Source of the DNA: RUG12461 sp045661345
GTDB lineage: Bacteria > Bacillota > Clostridia > Lachnospirales > Lachnospiraceae
Reading direction: 5' to 3'
Assembly (NCBI GenBank): GCA_045661345.1
Contig: JAZRFM010000010.1
Coordinates: 142,176 to 206,175 of the forward strand
Length of the DNA: 64,000 nt
Part shown: piece after piece, positions 35,379-43,948 of the stretch
Position numbering within the stretch: position 1 is the stretch's first letter
Layout of the letters: every line of letters begins with the position of its first letter
Notes under the pieces: generated by a model
Told to the model about the DNA's origin: nothing
Seen by the model: the letters and a program-made list of their open reading frames with translations, nothing else
Databases searched by the model: none
Position numbers and translations under genes: made by a program

Positions 35379-35798
35379 ATGCAGGTAGTAAAATATATGT
35401 TCCAGCCCCATGGCGATGATCGCGGTCAGTTGGTGGCACTGGAAGAATTTAAGGATATCCCGTTTCGGATCAAGCGTGTCTATTATATGTATGATACAAG
35501 GACTGATGTGGTGCGCGGACATCATGCGCATAAATCGCTGGAGCAGATTCTGATCTGTATTCACGGGAGTTGTAAGATCCGCTTGGATAATGGATTTGAG
35601 AAGAAGGTAGTGCCCTTGGAGAAACCCTATGAAGGGGTTTATATTTCCAATAATATCTGGCGGGAAATGTTTGATTTTTCGGAAGACGCCGTACTCATGG
35701 TGCTGGCATCAGAACTTTATGATCCGGAGGATTATATACGGGATTATGAGGAATTCCTACAGATGGTAAAATCAGAGGACCAGTCCGAGACAGTGTAA
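35379..35798 (+). CDS. dTDP-4-keto-6-deoxyglucose 3,4-ketoisomerase (FdtA/WxcM-like)
   Basis: A 139-aa cupin that moves the keto group from C4 to C3 of dTDP-4-keto-6-deoxyhexose, giving the substrate of FdtB/QdtB transaminases. Motifs: DDRGQLVALEEFKDIPFRIKR, VRGHHAHKSLEQILICIHG (catalytic histidines) and IRLDNGFEKKVVPLEKPYEG, NNIWREMFDFSEDAVLMVLAS. Length and pattern match FdtA/QdtA. The partner aminotransferase is probably at 13503, 21 kb away. ATG at 35379 has ACGGAGAG upstream; GTG at 35373 is an alternative. Its 3' end overlaps the convergent HAD gene by 55 bases. Confidence 0.88.
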   Translation: MQVVKYMFQPHGDDRGQLVALEEFKDIPFRIKRVYYMYDTRTDVVRGHHAHKSLEQILICIHGSCKIRLDNGFEKKVVPLEKPYEGVYISNNIWREMFDFSEDAVLMVLASELYDPEDYIRDYEEFLQMVKSEDQSETV

Positions 35799-36382
35799 TC
35801 AGGAGATTGAAAAAAAGAGGGATCCCGCAGACCGCTCGTGACGGCAAGAAAGTCGGCATCTAGTTGATTGGCAAGTTCCTCATCTGCTTCTGTATCTCCG
35901 ATGACTAGGCATCGTGTTGTGGATTGGAAAGAAACAAGAGAAGACTTTTCCTTGATAAAGGGGTTTCCTGCTATGATCTCGTCAAAAAAATGATCAAGAT
36001 TTAAGCGATGCAGCTGCTTGAGCAGCTGCGTTTTCTTTTGCCGCATGGTGACAAGCAAAAAACGATCCGTTTTGGAACGAAGGATTCTCAATGCGGGAAT
36101 GACGCCAGGTTTCAGGGATTCATAAAGGAGAAATGTATCCTCCTCGATCCAGTCTTTCCAACATTGCATGTAATCCTCATAGGTGCCGCCAAACTGACTT
36201 TCGACAAGAAGCTCTTTGCGGTTTTTGCCATGCCGCTTCTCATTCCAGTATTGGTCTGCAGATACAGGGACACCGCCGTATTTCTCGAGGATTGCCAGAT
36301 AGCAGTGATAATGCCGCTGCTGATCATCCAGCAGGGTGCCGTCCAAATCTGTACAGATCACGTCATAATGGTTATCCAGCAT
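35744..36382 (-). CDS. HAD-family hydrolase
   Basis: A 212-aa HAD phosphatase: ICTDLDGTLLDD (nucleophile and acid/base aspartates), LLVTMRQKKTQL (motif II Thr), and CLVIGDTEADEELANQL (motif IV). A helical cap lies between residues 25 and 95. It is the last gene of a four-gene leftward unit, overlapping the SDR gene upstream by 11 bases. It may dephosphorylate a sugar phosphate or act as a paired phosphatase for a locus-specific intermediate. Its 3' end runs 55 bases into the convergent ketoisomerase gene. Confidence 0.88.
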   Translation of the reverse strand: MLDNHYDVICTDLDGTLLDDQQRHYHCYLAILEKYGGVPVSADQYWNEKRHGKNRKELLVESQFGGTYEDYMQCWKDWIEEDTFLLYESLKPGVIPALRILRSKTDRFLLVTMRQKKTQLLKQLHRLNLDHFFDEIIAGNPFIKEKSSLVSFQSTTRCLVIGDTEADEELANQLDADFLAVTSGLRDPSFFQSPDYTVSDWSSDFTICRNSS

Positions 36383-37265
36383 GATTCAGATCCTTCATAT
36401 ACTTGATTTCGTATGCAAGCCCTTTCGGGAAAGGGGTAAGTGTTGGTAATAATAACTGCCGAAGACGTGTATTGTCAAAGAGAAGGTCATGCTCCGGGAT
36501 TTCTGATGAAATATGCCGGATTTGCAGATTATTGCCGCAAATGCTTCGTATCTGCTCTGCCAGTTGATTGACGGAGATCGGTTCACTTCCTGCGACATTG
36601 ATCACAGGGGAATCAGTCAGTTTAAGGGAGGCAAGGATCGCATCTGCAACATCCTCCACATAAATAAAAGTGCGGCGTGCCTGTCCCGATCCATAAATGG
36701 TGAGTGCCTCCCCGGAGATGGCCTGCCGGATCAGGGTAGGCATGACTTTTTGGTAGACTTCTTCTCCCTCTCCGTATACATGACCAATACGAAGGATCGG
36801 ATGGACCACAGGGGTGTTTGAAAAAAAGGATTGAATCATCTTTTCGCAATAATACTTTGAGAATCCGTATAAAGTGAGCGGAGTACATGGGGTAGATTCT
36901 GTGATGATGCCACCGGGTGACCCGTAGACATCCAGGGTGCTGAGAAAAACAAATCGTTTGAGATTGGGCAGCTCGGACAATAACAGAGCTTCGGTTCCTG
37001 TGATGTTGGAGGTGCAGCGAACTGCATCGTCTGCTTCAGCCCCTTTTTTGGGTGTAAAAGCACCGATGTGCAGGATCGTATCAATTTTCTCGCAGTCGTT
37101 TTGTAACAGGTAGCGGGGAGAAAAATGATAGTTTTGTGCATCTATGACACAAAAACCATCCACAGATCGGGAAGAAAGAATCGTAACCTTGTGATCTGAC
37201 CGCATTAGCTTTCGCAATACGTGACTACCTATAAATCCTGTGGCACCGGTAAGGAGAATGTTCAT
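36372..37265 (-). CDS. NAD-dependent epimerase/dehydratase (extended SDR)
   Basis: A 297-aa SDR with NILLTGATGFIGSHVL (Rossmann glycine motif), VFLSTLDVYG, YGFSKYYCE (catalytic Tyr-x3-Lys) and RTFIYVEDVADAIL. This is the nucleotide-sugar epimerase/dehydratase/reductase layout. The start overlaps the ATP-grasp gene by four bases (ATGA). Together with ATP-grasp and HAD genes it forms a compact leftward cassette; the product sugar cannot be told from sequence alone. GalE-, RmlD- or Tyv-like activity are all possible. Confidence 0.88.
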   Translation of the reverse strand: MNILLTGATGFIGSHVLRKLMRSDHKVTILSSRSVDGFCVIDAQNYHFSPRYLLQNDCEKIDTILHIGAFTPKKGAEADDAVRCTSNITGTEALLLSELPNLKRFVFLSTLDVYGSPGGIITESTPCTPLTLYGFSKYYCEKMIQSFFSNTPVVHPILRIGHVYGEGEEVYQKVMPTLIRQAISGEALTIYGSGQARRTFIYVEDVADAILASLKLTDSPVINVAGSEPISVNQLAEQIRSICGNNLQIRHISSEIPEHDLLFDNTRLRQLLLPTLTPFPKGLAYEIKYMKDLNHAG

Positions 37266-38341
37266 TTGGATGACTCCATAAGGTGAATCTGTTTCTGCAG
37301 CTCTTCCATCGTCGTAAGGCGTGGCGGGCGATCCATCCCCCGGATCCAGAGGAGTCCGTCCGGAAGAGGATTGATTCTCTTTGGGAGAGACGGAAAATCT
37401 CCATGGAGTGCAATGTTTTTGTATATAACAGGAAGGTTTAGTCCGGCTTCTGCGAAGAAATATACTGTGGTGAAAAAACGACCGATGTTGATTTCGGTGG
37501 GATTCGGGACATCGGAGGTGTCATAAGTCATATCTACGCCGAAGATGCCGTGAGGTTGCCGGTCAATGGCATGGATGGTATCCTGCGCGATGCGGTCGAT
37601 CACAGGATCAGAACAGGTTTCACCGACGTGCGTAATGCCGGTCACACCGGAGAGTGTACGGTTCCCGAAGTTCCAGGAATTACGTTTTCTGGTTTGTGCG
37701 ACCACCAGTTCTCCTTCGTACCAAAGGGAGAGCCAGGTGACGGTATCCTTGGTGAGAAGCTCCGCAGCAGTAAAGGAACCCCAGCCGTGAAAACGATCGA
37801 TCCAGATCTTTGCGAAATCATAATCATTGGTGGGAAGTGCACCAAGCCCGCCGCCGGCCGGTTTTGTGGAACGAAGCCAGATGGCACCTTCTTCGTTGCC
37901 CAGTTTCTGAAAGGCTTGTTTCAGATCCTGTTCATTGTGGATCCACATGGTCTTTGGAATACGGATGCCTTCGCGCATCCAAACCTCGGCAGATTTTCCT
38001 TTATCGACGCAGATGTCGATAGTCTCTTTGGCAGGAAGATAGAGCCGGATCCCTGCTGCTTCGAGATCTTCACGCATATGGGAAATGGTTTGGATCTCCA
38101 TGTCATGCTGAAAATGGGCAAAACAGGGAGATTCTTTTTCTATGATTTCAAAAAGTCTCTTTCGATAAGCCGGTTCAGAAGCATAAGGTACCTGATATAG
38201 CCGGTCCGCGGAAGAGATCATCATATCAAAAGGTTCGCTGCCGATACCGACGATTTCTTCGCAGTCAGATCCTGCTTTCCATGAGCGTATCACGTTTTCT
38301 GTAGGTGCACCGCCCGCACCGCCGATCAATACTTTTTCCAT
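37262..38341 (-). CDS. ATP-grasp domain ligase
   Basis: A 359-aa protein of the CarB/PylC-like ATP-grasp type. VLIGGAGGAPTENVIRSW is the N-terminal Rossmann-like pre-ATP domain; ICVDKGKSAEVWMREGIRIP opens the ATP-grasp fold; WLRSTKPAGGGLGALPTND is the flexible glycine loop; HGIFGVDMTYD and NPTEINIGRFF carry the metal-binding acidic residues. ATP-grasp enzymes join a carboxylate to an amine or similar group through an acyl phosphate. In a glycan locus it could couple an amino acid to a sugar acid or amine. The exact substrate is not known. Confidence 0.85.
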   Translation of the reverse strand: MEKVLIGGAGGAPTENVIRSWKAGSDCEEIVGIGSEPFDMMISSADRLYQVPYASEPAYRKRLFEIIEKESPCFAHFQHDMEIQTISHMREDLEAAGIRLYLPAKETIDICVDKGKSAEVWMREGIRIPKTMWIHNEQDLKQAFQKLGNEEGAIWLRSTKPAGGGLGALPTNDYDFAKIWIDRFHGWGSFTAAELLTKDTVTWLSLWYEGELVVAQTRKRNSWNFGNRTLSGVTGITHVGETCSDPVIDRIAQDTIHAIDRQPHGIFGVDMTYDTSDVPNPTEINIGRFFTTVYFFAEAGLNLPVIYKNIALHGDFPSLPKRINPLPDGLLWIRGMDRPPRLTTMEELQKQIHLMESSK

Positions 38342-38374
38342 AAGAGCTCCTGTAGTATGATATGGTTTTGCTTT

Positions 38375-39259
38375 TCAGATTTTTTCTGTTACTTTTCTGC
38401 CACCCACCAGGTCATAGAGGACTCGTTCCAGAAGGCCCAGCAGAAAGCAGATTTCAAACAGCATTCTTTGAAAAATGTTGATGTGAAGATACTCCCTTAA
38501 GTACAAAAGCATGCTGGGATGAAACCGGAGAAAAGCCTTTGCTTTTGTGCCGTATTGTTTTTTGATAGAGATAGAATGATAATGATCATACCGGATACCG
38601 GGCAGGATTGCGACATGATATCCCGCATGCGCCAGTTTTTTTGCGAGGATGTTTTCTTCATAATAGAGAAAAGTGCGTTCATCCAGTCCGCCGACTTCCT
38701 GATAGACACAGCTCCTGATTCCGAAAAACGATCCTTCTGCCACTCCTACACAAGAATAGGCGGAAGAAGTTTGAGTCAACAGCTCCTGTTTCAGTTTCTT
38801 TTTTTCCAGATGAAACAGGTACAGGAAAATGGAGCGCAATACTCCCCGATAATCCGGCAGATGCCATGCATTATACCCCTGATTCACCAAAGGCGCTGCC
38901 AGACCGATCTTTGCTACTTCCTGATCTGACAGGAATTCCTGAATAGACTGTATGACGTCGTCTTCAAAAGCGGTATCCGGATTTGCCAGGAATAGAACTT
39001 CGGGAGAGAATGTCTGAAGCGCATACCGGCAGCCGAAGTTGTTGCCTGAGGCATAGCCGCCGTTTTTCTCCGTGCGAATGACATGAATCCGATCCGAAGA
39101 ATATCCCTGCAGTATCTCAAAGGATCCGTCACAGGAGCAGTTATCGACAACCACGATCCGGTCAACCGATGGGCAGGACTGTGCTTTCTCCAAAAAGCCG
39201 ACCGTGGTATCCGCGTCGTTATAGTTTAAGACAATCAGAGTATTATGGATTGGATGCAA
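38375..39259 (-). CDS. Glycosyltransferase family 2 (rhamnosyltransferase-like)
   Basis: First gene of the leftward cassette. The TTG start follows AGGTG by five bases. A 294-aa GT2 protein with LIVLNYNDADTTVGFLEKA, VVVDNCSCDGSFEIL, YASGNNFGCRYAL and FLANPDTAFEDD (DxD equivalent), then YYEENILAKKLAHAGY, as in RfbF/WbbL-type rhamnosyltransferases. The C terminus has an amphipathic hydrophobic helix (about 265-290). It lies 33 bases before the ATP-grasp gene on the same strand. Confidence 0.85.
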   Translation of the reverse strand: MHPIHNTLIVLNYNDADTTVGFLEKAQSCPSVDRIVVVDNCSCDGSFEILQGYSSDRIHVIRTEKNGGYASGNNFGCRYALQTFSPEVLFLANPDTAFEDDVIQSIQEFLSDQEVAKIGLAAPLVNQGYNAWHLPDYRGVLRSIFLYLFHLEKKKLKQELLTQTSSAYSCVGVAEGSFFGIRSCVYQEVGGLDERTFLYYEENILAKKLAHAGYHVAILPGIRYDHYHSISIKKQYGTKAKAFLRFHPSMLLYLREYLHINIFQRMLFEICFLLGLLERVLYDLVGGRKVTEKI

Positions 39260-39350
39260 GGAATCACCTGTTCACTTTATTGATCTTTAAAAAGCATAGC
39301 ATAAATGACAGGAGAACGCAAAAATACACTTTCATAAGCGATGGAGATTT

Positions 39351-39379
39351 TTGACGCATTTTAGAGACTATGGTATCGT
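39351..39379 (+). promoter_or_regulatory. Candidate sigma-70-type promoter for 39426 gene
   Basis: In the 166-base divergent gap, TTGACG (39351-39356) and TATCGT (39374-39379) lie 17 bases apart. A start about seven bases further would leave a leader of roughly 40 bases before the ATG at 39426. The -10 box is imperfect (4 of 6), so this is a weak prediction; its location where the leftward cassette meets the renewed rightward operon makes a promoter likely there. Confidence 0.35.
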
Positions 39380-39425
39380 AAAAGACAAAGGCAATGGAGA
39401 AGATTTGAGATATGGTAGTAAAACT

Positions 39426-40562
39426 ATGAAACGGATTGTTCTGATCGGACCGGTTTATCCGTATAAAGGCGGTATTTCCCACTATACCGGGATGCTTTGC
39501 AGAGCATTACGAAAAAAATATGAAGTGGAAATGATTTCCTACAGTCTGCAGTATCCGAAGTTTCTTTACAAAAAAGAGCAGAAAGACTATGAGGATGATT
39601 TTTTAAAGATAGAGGAAACGAAATATCTGATCAATACGGCAAATCCCGTCAACTGGCTTTCTGTGGCTTCCCATATCAGGAAAGAAAAACCTGATCTTTT
39701 GATCATGCAATGGTGGCATCCCTATTTTGCCCCCTGTTATCGTGTATTGACTGCTCAATTACATCGTCACGTCAGGATTCTCTATGTTTGTCACAATGTC
39801 TTTCCTCATGAGCGTTTTCCTGCAGATCGAAAGCTCACCAGGATGGCGATGCGTCATGTGCATTGCTTTACCGTGCAGTCCCGAACGGATGAAGCAGATT
39901 TGTTGGAGATTCGAAGCGATGCGGTTTATCAGAGGACGGTCTTGCCCACATTTGACCTTTTTCAGCGCTCGGATCTGACGAAGGAGGATGCGAGAAAAAA
40001 ACTCGCCATCACCCGGGAACAGAAGGTGTTGCTTTTCTTCGGCTTTGTCCGGGAATATAAAGGCCTGAAGCACCTGCTGAACGCTCTTCCGGCTGTCTCG
40101 GAGAGACTGGGAGGAGAAGAACACGTTAGACTTTTAGTGGTAGGGGACTTTGGAAGTGATAAGGAAACCTATCTTACACTCATTGAGAATCTGGGGATTC
40201 ATCCTCTTGTAAAGATCTATGACGGTTATATCCCGGACCGGGAGGTGGAGGTGTACTTTAAGGCGGCTGATCTTGCCGTGCTTCCCTATGAATCCGCCAC
40301 GCAATCCGGAATCGTGCAGGTTTCTTATGGCTTTTCCCTGCCGGTTGTGGCCACAAATGTGGGCGGCCTTCCGGATGTGGTGACAGACGGGGTGACAGGC
40401 TATGTAGTAGAGCCGAAACGACCGGATCTGATTGCAAATGCGGTATGTGAATACTTTGAAGAGAACCGGTATGAGGAGTTTAAAAAGAATATCGAGGCGG
40501 AAAGCTACCGGTATTCCTGGGATCGGTTGGTAGAGATTGTGGAAGACCTTGGTACGGCTTGA
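39426..40562 (+). CDS. Glycosyltransferase family 4
   Basis: A 378-aa GT-B enzyme from ATG 39426: RIVLIGPVYPYKGGISHYTGML at the N terminus, KVLLFFGFVREYKGLKHLLNAL, YDGYIPDREVEVYFKAADLAVLP and YESATQSGIVQVSYGFSLPVVATNVGGLP in the donor domain. The frame is open upstream to a TTG at 39351, but that overlaps a likely promoter and the protein family starts at MKRI. It transfers a sugar on the cytoplasmic face. It opens the second rightward block of the locus. Confidence 0.88.
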   Translation: MKRIVLIGPVYPYKGGISHYTGMLCRALRKKYEVEMISYSLQYPKFLYKKEQKDYEDDFLKIEETKYLINTANPVNWLSVASHIRKEKPDLLIMQWWHPYFAPCYRVLTAQLHRHVRILYVCHNVFPHERFPADRKLTRMAMRHVHCFTVQSRTDEADLLEIRSDAVYQRTVLPTFDLFQRSDLTKEDARKKLAITREQKVLLFFGFVREYKGLKHLLNALPAVSERLGGEEHVRLLVVGDFGSDKETYLTLIENLGIHPLVKIYDGYIPDREVEVYFKAADLAVLPYESATQSGIVQVSYGFSLPVVATNVGGLPDVVTDGVTGYVVEPKRPDLIANAVCEYFEENRYEEFKKNIEAESYRYSWDRLVEIVEDLGTA

Positions 40563-40607
40563 GGCAATGCTTGGACGAAGAATTTATTTCGAAGAGATAG
40601 AAAGTTA

Positions 40608-42947
40608 ATGGAAATCGAAAACACTATGAAAAAACATAGACTGTGTGGAACCGGGATCGCAACCATTTCCCTGATCCTGACGATTGCGGGTGCTCTGCTT
40701 TTCTATCTGTTTCCGTTTGTGGACGATGTGCCCTATGAGGAAACCATAGAAGAGCATATCGTGGATTATTCAGACTTCCGGCTGTCTGATCTGACAGAGT
40801 ATGGCGCGATCAAAGAAAATGCTTTCGTGATTTCGCCCGGAGAAGGGGAAAAGATGTTTTCCGCGGAAGTCTCTCTGATGGAAGGAGATCTTTTTCGGAT
40901 TTCGTTCACGATTGACAATCAAACCGGTGAGAATGCGAAGATGACGGTTGACTTGTTCGGACCGGGATACGATCTTAGCGGGATGGAGAAAACCTTTGAC
41001 ATTGCACCGGGGGAGAATCAATACTCCGTGATCCTGCCGTATTATCGCGCATATCGGCCGGGGAGCTGCGAGTTGCGTTTTTTTACACCCTATGATACCT
41101 CTCTTGTTATCACGGATCTGAATGTCGTTCGTCAGAATTCTGTTGTTGGCGGTAACAGGCTGGTAAAGGCTGCGACGGCAGCGGCGGGGATTTTTTTTGT
41201 TGTTTCTGCATGTATTTTATTTTGGAATCTGTTCTGGTTTCTTCGAGGGAAACCAAAGAGAGAGAAAAAGAAATTTCCCTGGCAGGAATTGTTGATGTAT
41301 CTTGGTATCACGGGGATTGTACTGGTGACATTGCTGATTTTGTACCGGAATGTGGAAATCACCTGTCCTTTGAACGTCTCCGGAGATGCGATGGGAGTGC
41401 ATTACTATGCAAAATTGATCGATGAATATGGGGTTTCTTTGGTGGGACATCGTACCGGAGGAATGTCCGGAGCAGATATGTATGACTACCCCTATTCTGA
41501 TACGCTCTCTTTTTTGCTGGTAAAAACGATAGGACTTTTTACGGATAATCCATATTTCATCAGCAACCTGTTCTATTTTCTGTGTTTTTTCCTTGCAGCG
41601 ATTATCAGCGCAGCTTGTATGCGGTATCTGAAGGTGGGAAGAATTCCTGCCATGACGTTGTCTGTGCTCTATGCATTCAGCCCTTATATCCAGCAGCGAT
41701 ACGGCCATATGTGGCTGGTGCCCTACTTTATGATGCCGGTAGCGTGTGTGATTGCAATTGACATTATGCGGGACACAGTACATGCATCTGAGGAGCGGGA
41801 AAAACAGAAAAAGCATTTTTATTGTATGTTGTTTCTAGCATTCTGTTGTGCATTTACAGGTCTGTATTATGCTTTTTTTGCCTGTGCCCTGATTACGGTT
41901 GGGATGATAATTTTGTGGTTGAATCGACCTGCGAAGGGTTTTAGGCGTTTCTTATATCCCCTTGGATATTTGGCCGCGGTATTGACCGGAGTTGCTGTAA
42001 ATGTTCTTCCAAACGCACTTTATCATATGATTCATGGAGCAAACCCGGCGGGGGACTTGGAACTTCGCATGCCTGAAGAAGCAGAGATTTTCGGATTGAA
42101 ACTGGTAGAGCTTTTGCTGCCTCAGAATTCTCACCGGATCCCGGCATTGGCGGAACTGACGAGAGTATACACAGAGACGCGTCCGCTGGTAAATGAAAAT
42201 CGTTATTCTACTCTGGGTATTGTCGCGGCAGTGGGACTGATCATTTCTTTAGTTTTTTTATTTCGACAAAAAAAAGAAAAAGAGATTTCCTATCTGAATA
42301 TCGCGATGATCCTGCTTGGGACAATTGGTGGCATCAGCAGCGTGGCAACGGTAGTTGTGGATGTCCCGATCCGCTGTTACAACAGATTGTCTGTAGTGAT
42401 CATGTTTCTGAGCCTTCTTCAGGTTGCACTGTTGCTGGATGTTCTTGGACGCAAAGTGCAGATACTGCCCTTTATCGCAATCATGGGAGGGATCATGGTT
42501 ATGGGTATTTATGATCAAACCTTTACCTATCGGGAAATGAGCTATCAGGGATCTCCTGTAGAGAGTCTTGACAAAGGGCTGCAGGAGATAGAAGCTTCTG
42601 TGCCGGAGGGCTCTTATGTGTTTCAATTGCCGTTTTCTCCCTGGCCAACGGGTAACTCTTATCGGAATTTCTTTGGCTATCTGGGGACAGATACACTGCA
42701 CTGGAGCTATGGAGCCATGCAGGGGCGGGAAGAGTCGGATTGGCAGGCGCGTGTTGCATCCGCTGATGTGGATTCTCTGGTACGGCAGATCAAAGAAGCG
42801 GGATATACAGGGCTGTATTTGGACCGCGCTTCTTATGAAAATGAATACGGAGTTTCATCGATTGATTATGAAGAACAGATCAGGTCTATACTGGGAGAAC
42901 CGGATGTGCAGGATCCGTATGGGGTAATTGCGTTTTGGAAGCTATAG
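40608..42947 (+). CDS. GT-C-like membrane glycosyltransferase, 779 aa
   Basis: One N-terminal helix (residues 15-37) leads to an extracytoplasmic beta-sandwich of about 150 residues (to near 185), then about twelve more membrane segments and a soluble C-terminal end of 120 residues. The loop following the second helix group has ISGDAMGVHYY-like acidic residues (as VSGDAMGVHYYAKLIDEYG) and DMYDYPYSDTLSFLL, in the place of the GT-C catalytic aspartate. It is probably a polyprenyl-phosphate-sugar-dependent transferase acting outside. The GtrB-like gene at 48430 is a possible partner. A Wzy-type polymerase role cannot be excluded. Confidence 0.6.
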   Translation: MEIENTMKKHRLCGTGIATISLILTIAGALLFYLFPFVDDVPYEETIEEHIVDYSDFRLSDLTEYGAIKENAFVISPGEGEKMFSAEVSLMEGDLFRISFTIDNQTGENAKMTVDLFGPGYDLSGMEKTFDIAPGENQYSVILPYYRAYRPGSCELRFFTPYDTSLVITDLNVVRQNSVVGGNRLVKAATAAAGIFFVVSACILFWNLFWFLRGKPKREKKKFPWQELLMYLGITGIVLVTLLILYRNVEITCPLNVSGDAMGVHYYAKLIDEYGVSLVGHRTGGMSGADMYDYPYSDTLSFLLVKTIGLFTDNPYFISNLFYFLCFFLAAIISAACMRYLKVGRIPAMTLSVLYAFSPYIQQRYGHMWLVPYFMMPVACVIAIDIMRDTVHASEEREKQKKHFYCMLFLAFCCAFTGLYYAFFACALITVGMIILWLNRPAKGFRRFLYPLGYLAAVLTGVAVNVLPNALYHMIHGANPAGDLELRMPEEAEIFGLKLVELLLPQNSHRIPALAELTRVYTETRPLVNENRYSTLGIVAAVGLIISLVFLFRQKKEKEISYLNIAMILLGTIGGISSVATVVVDVPIRCYNRLSVVIMFLSLLQVALLLDVLGRKVQILPFIAIMGGIMVMGIYDQTFTYREMSYQGSPVESLDKGLQEIEASVPEGSYVFQLPFSPWPTGNSYRNFFGYLGTDTLHWSYGAMQGREESDWQARVASADVDSLVRQIKEAGYTGLYLDRASYENEYGVSSIDYEEQIRSILGEPDVQDPYGVIAFWKL

Positions 42948-42963
42948 CAGGAAGGAGTTCGTT

Positions 42964-43935
42964 ATGCAGAAACTAAAAATCGGTGTCATCGGTACCGGAC
43001 ACATGGGAAGAAATCATGTACGAAATCTGGCGGATGAGAAGCGGTTTGATCTCATTGGGATTTATGATGCAAATGAGACACAGGCAAAGGGGGTTGCTGA
43101 TTTGTACGAGACAACAGCATTCTCTACTTTGGAGGCGCTGCTTGATGCGGTAGAAGCAGTTGTTGTAGCGGTTCCTTCTTCCCTGCACAAGGAGGTCGGG
43201 CTCAAGGTGGCGGAGAGGCACGTACATGCGTTGATCGAAAAACCTTTGGCAACGACCGGTGAAGATGCCGGGGAGATCATGGAAGCTTTTCAAAAGAACG
43301 GATGCAAACTGCAGGTGGGACACATTGAACGGTTCAATGCGGTCGTGACAGAACTGTCCAAGATCCTGGATGGGAAAAAGATCTTTTATGTGGAAGCGCA
43401 TCGATACAGTCCTTTCAGTGGCAGTGGTCGGATCACGGATACCAGCGTCATTGAGGATCTCATGATCCATGACATCGATATTGTGTGCAGCCTCATGGAG
43501 CCAGGTACGGTGAAGGATATTCGGGGGAATGGAGAAAAGATCCGGTCGGGTGCAACTGACTTTGCCACCTGTATGCTGGAATTCTCTTCCAATGCCCATG
43601 CCATTATCAACGCCAGTCGAGTTTCCCAGAACAAGGAAAGGTCTCTGGAGATCCACACGGAGGACGCCATTGTCTATGCGGACTTACTGGCGAAAACATT
43701 GACGATAACGAAGAATACGGATATCATGATTGAGAGTGACCACGCCGGCACCTACAAGCAGGATGCTGTGGTGCAGAAGGTATTTGTACCCATCATTGAG
43801 CCGTTACGGGCGGAGCTCCAGAGCTTCTATGAAGCCGTGGTCAACGGGGAAAAGATTCTGGTGGACGGCGCAACAGCCATCCGTGCCATCGAGATCTGTG
43901 AACAGGTAGTGAAACGTACAAATTGTGATGTTTAG
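42964..43935 (+). CDS. Gfo/Idh/MocA UDP-sugar 3-dehydrogenase (GnnA/WlbA-like)
   Basis: A 323-aa NAD(P)-dependent oxidoreductase: KIGVIGTGHMGRNHVRNL (dinucleotide fold), LIEKPLATTGEDAGEIM with the catalytic lysine, QVGHIERFNAVV, and DLMIHDIDIVCSLM with the conserved histidine. This pattern fits the enzymes that oxidise C3 of UDP-GlcNAc (GnnA) or UDP-GlcNAcA (WlbA/WbpB). The next two genes, an aminotransferase and a hexapeptide acetyltransferase, complete the 2,3-diamino sugar pathway. ATG at 42964 has AAGGAG upstream; the open frame begins earlier inside the preceding gene. Confidence 0.85.
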   Translation: MQKLKIGVIGTGHMGRNHVRNLADEKRFDLIGIYDANETQAKGVADLYETTAFSTLEALLDAVEAVVVAVPSSLHKEVGLKVAERHVHALIEKPLATTGEDAGEIMEAFQKNGCKLQVGHIERFNAVVTELSKILDGKKIFYVEAHRYSPFSGSGRITDTSVIEDLMIHDIDIVCSLMEPGTVKDIRGNGEKIRSGATDFATCMLEFSSNAHAIINASRVSQNKERSLEIHTEDAIVYADLLAKTLTITKNTDIMIESDHAGTYKQDAVVQKVFVPIIEPLRAELQSFYEAVVNGEKILVDGATAIRAIEICEQVVKRTNCDV

Positions 43936-43948
43936 AGGAAAGGAAACC

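Noticed and set aside
37550..38200. Plus-strand 216-codon frame opposite the ATP-grasp gene
   Set aside because: The minus-strand frame has full ATP-grasp motifs and overlaps neighbours as an operon; the plus frame has no recognisable domain.
41217..41816. Long minus-strand frame inside the 779-aa membrane protein gene
   Set aside because: His/Gln-rich antisense translation of transmembrane codons, with no start site.
40608..42947. Wzy polymerase call for the 779-aa protein
   Set aside because: The N-terminal extracytoplasmic beta domain and acidic first loop fit GT-C better; no Wzy-type large periplasmic loop pattern was seen.
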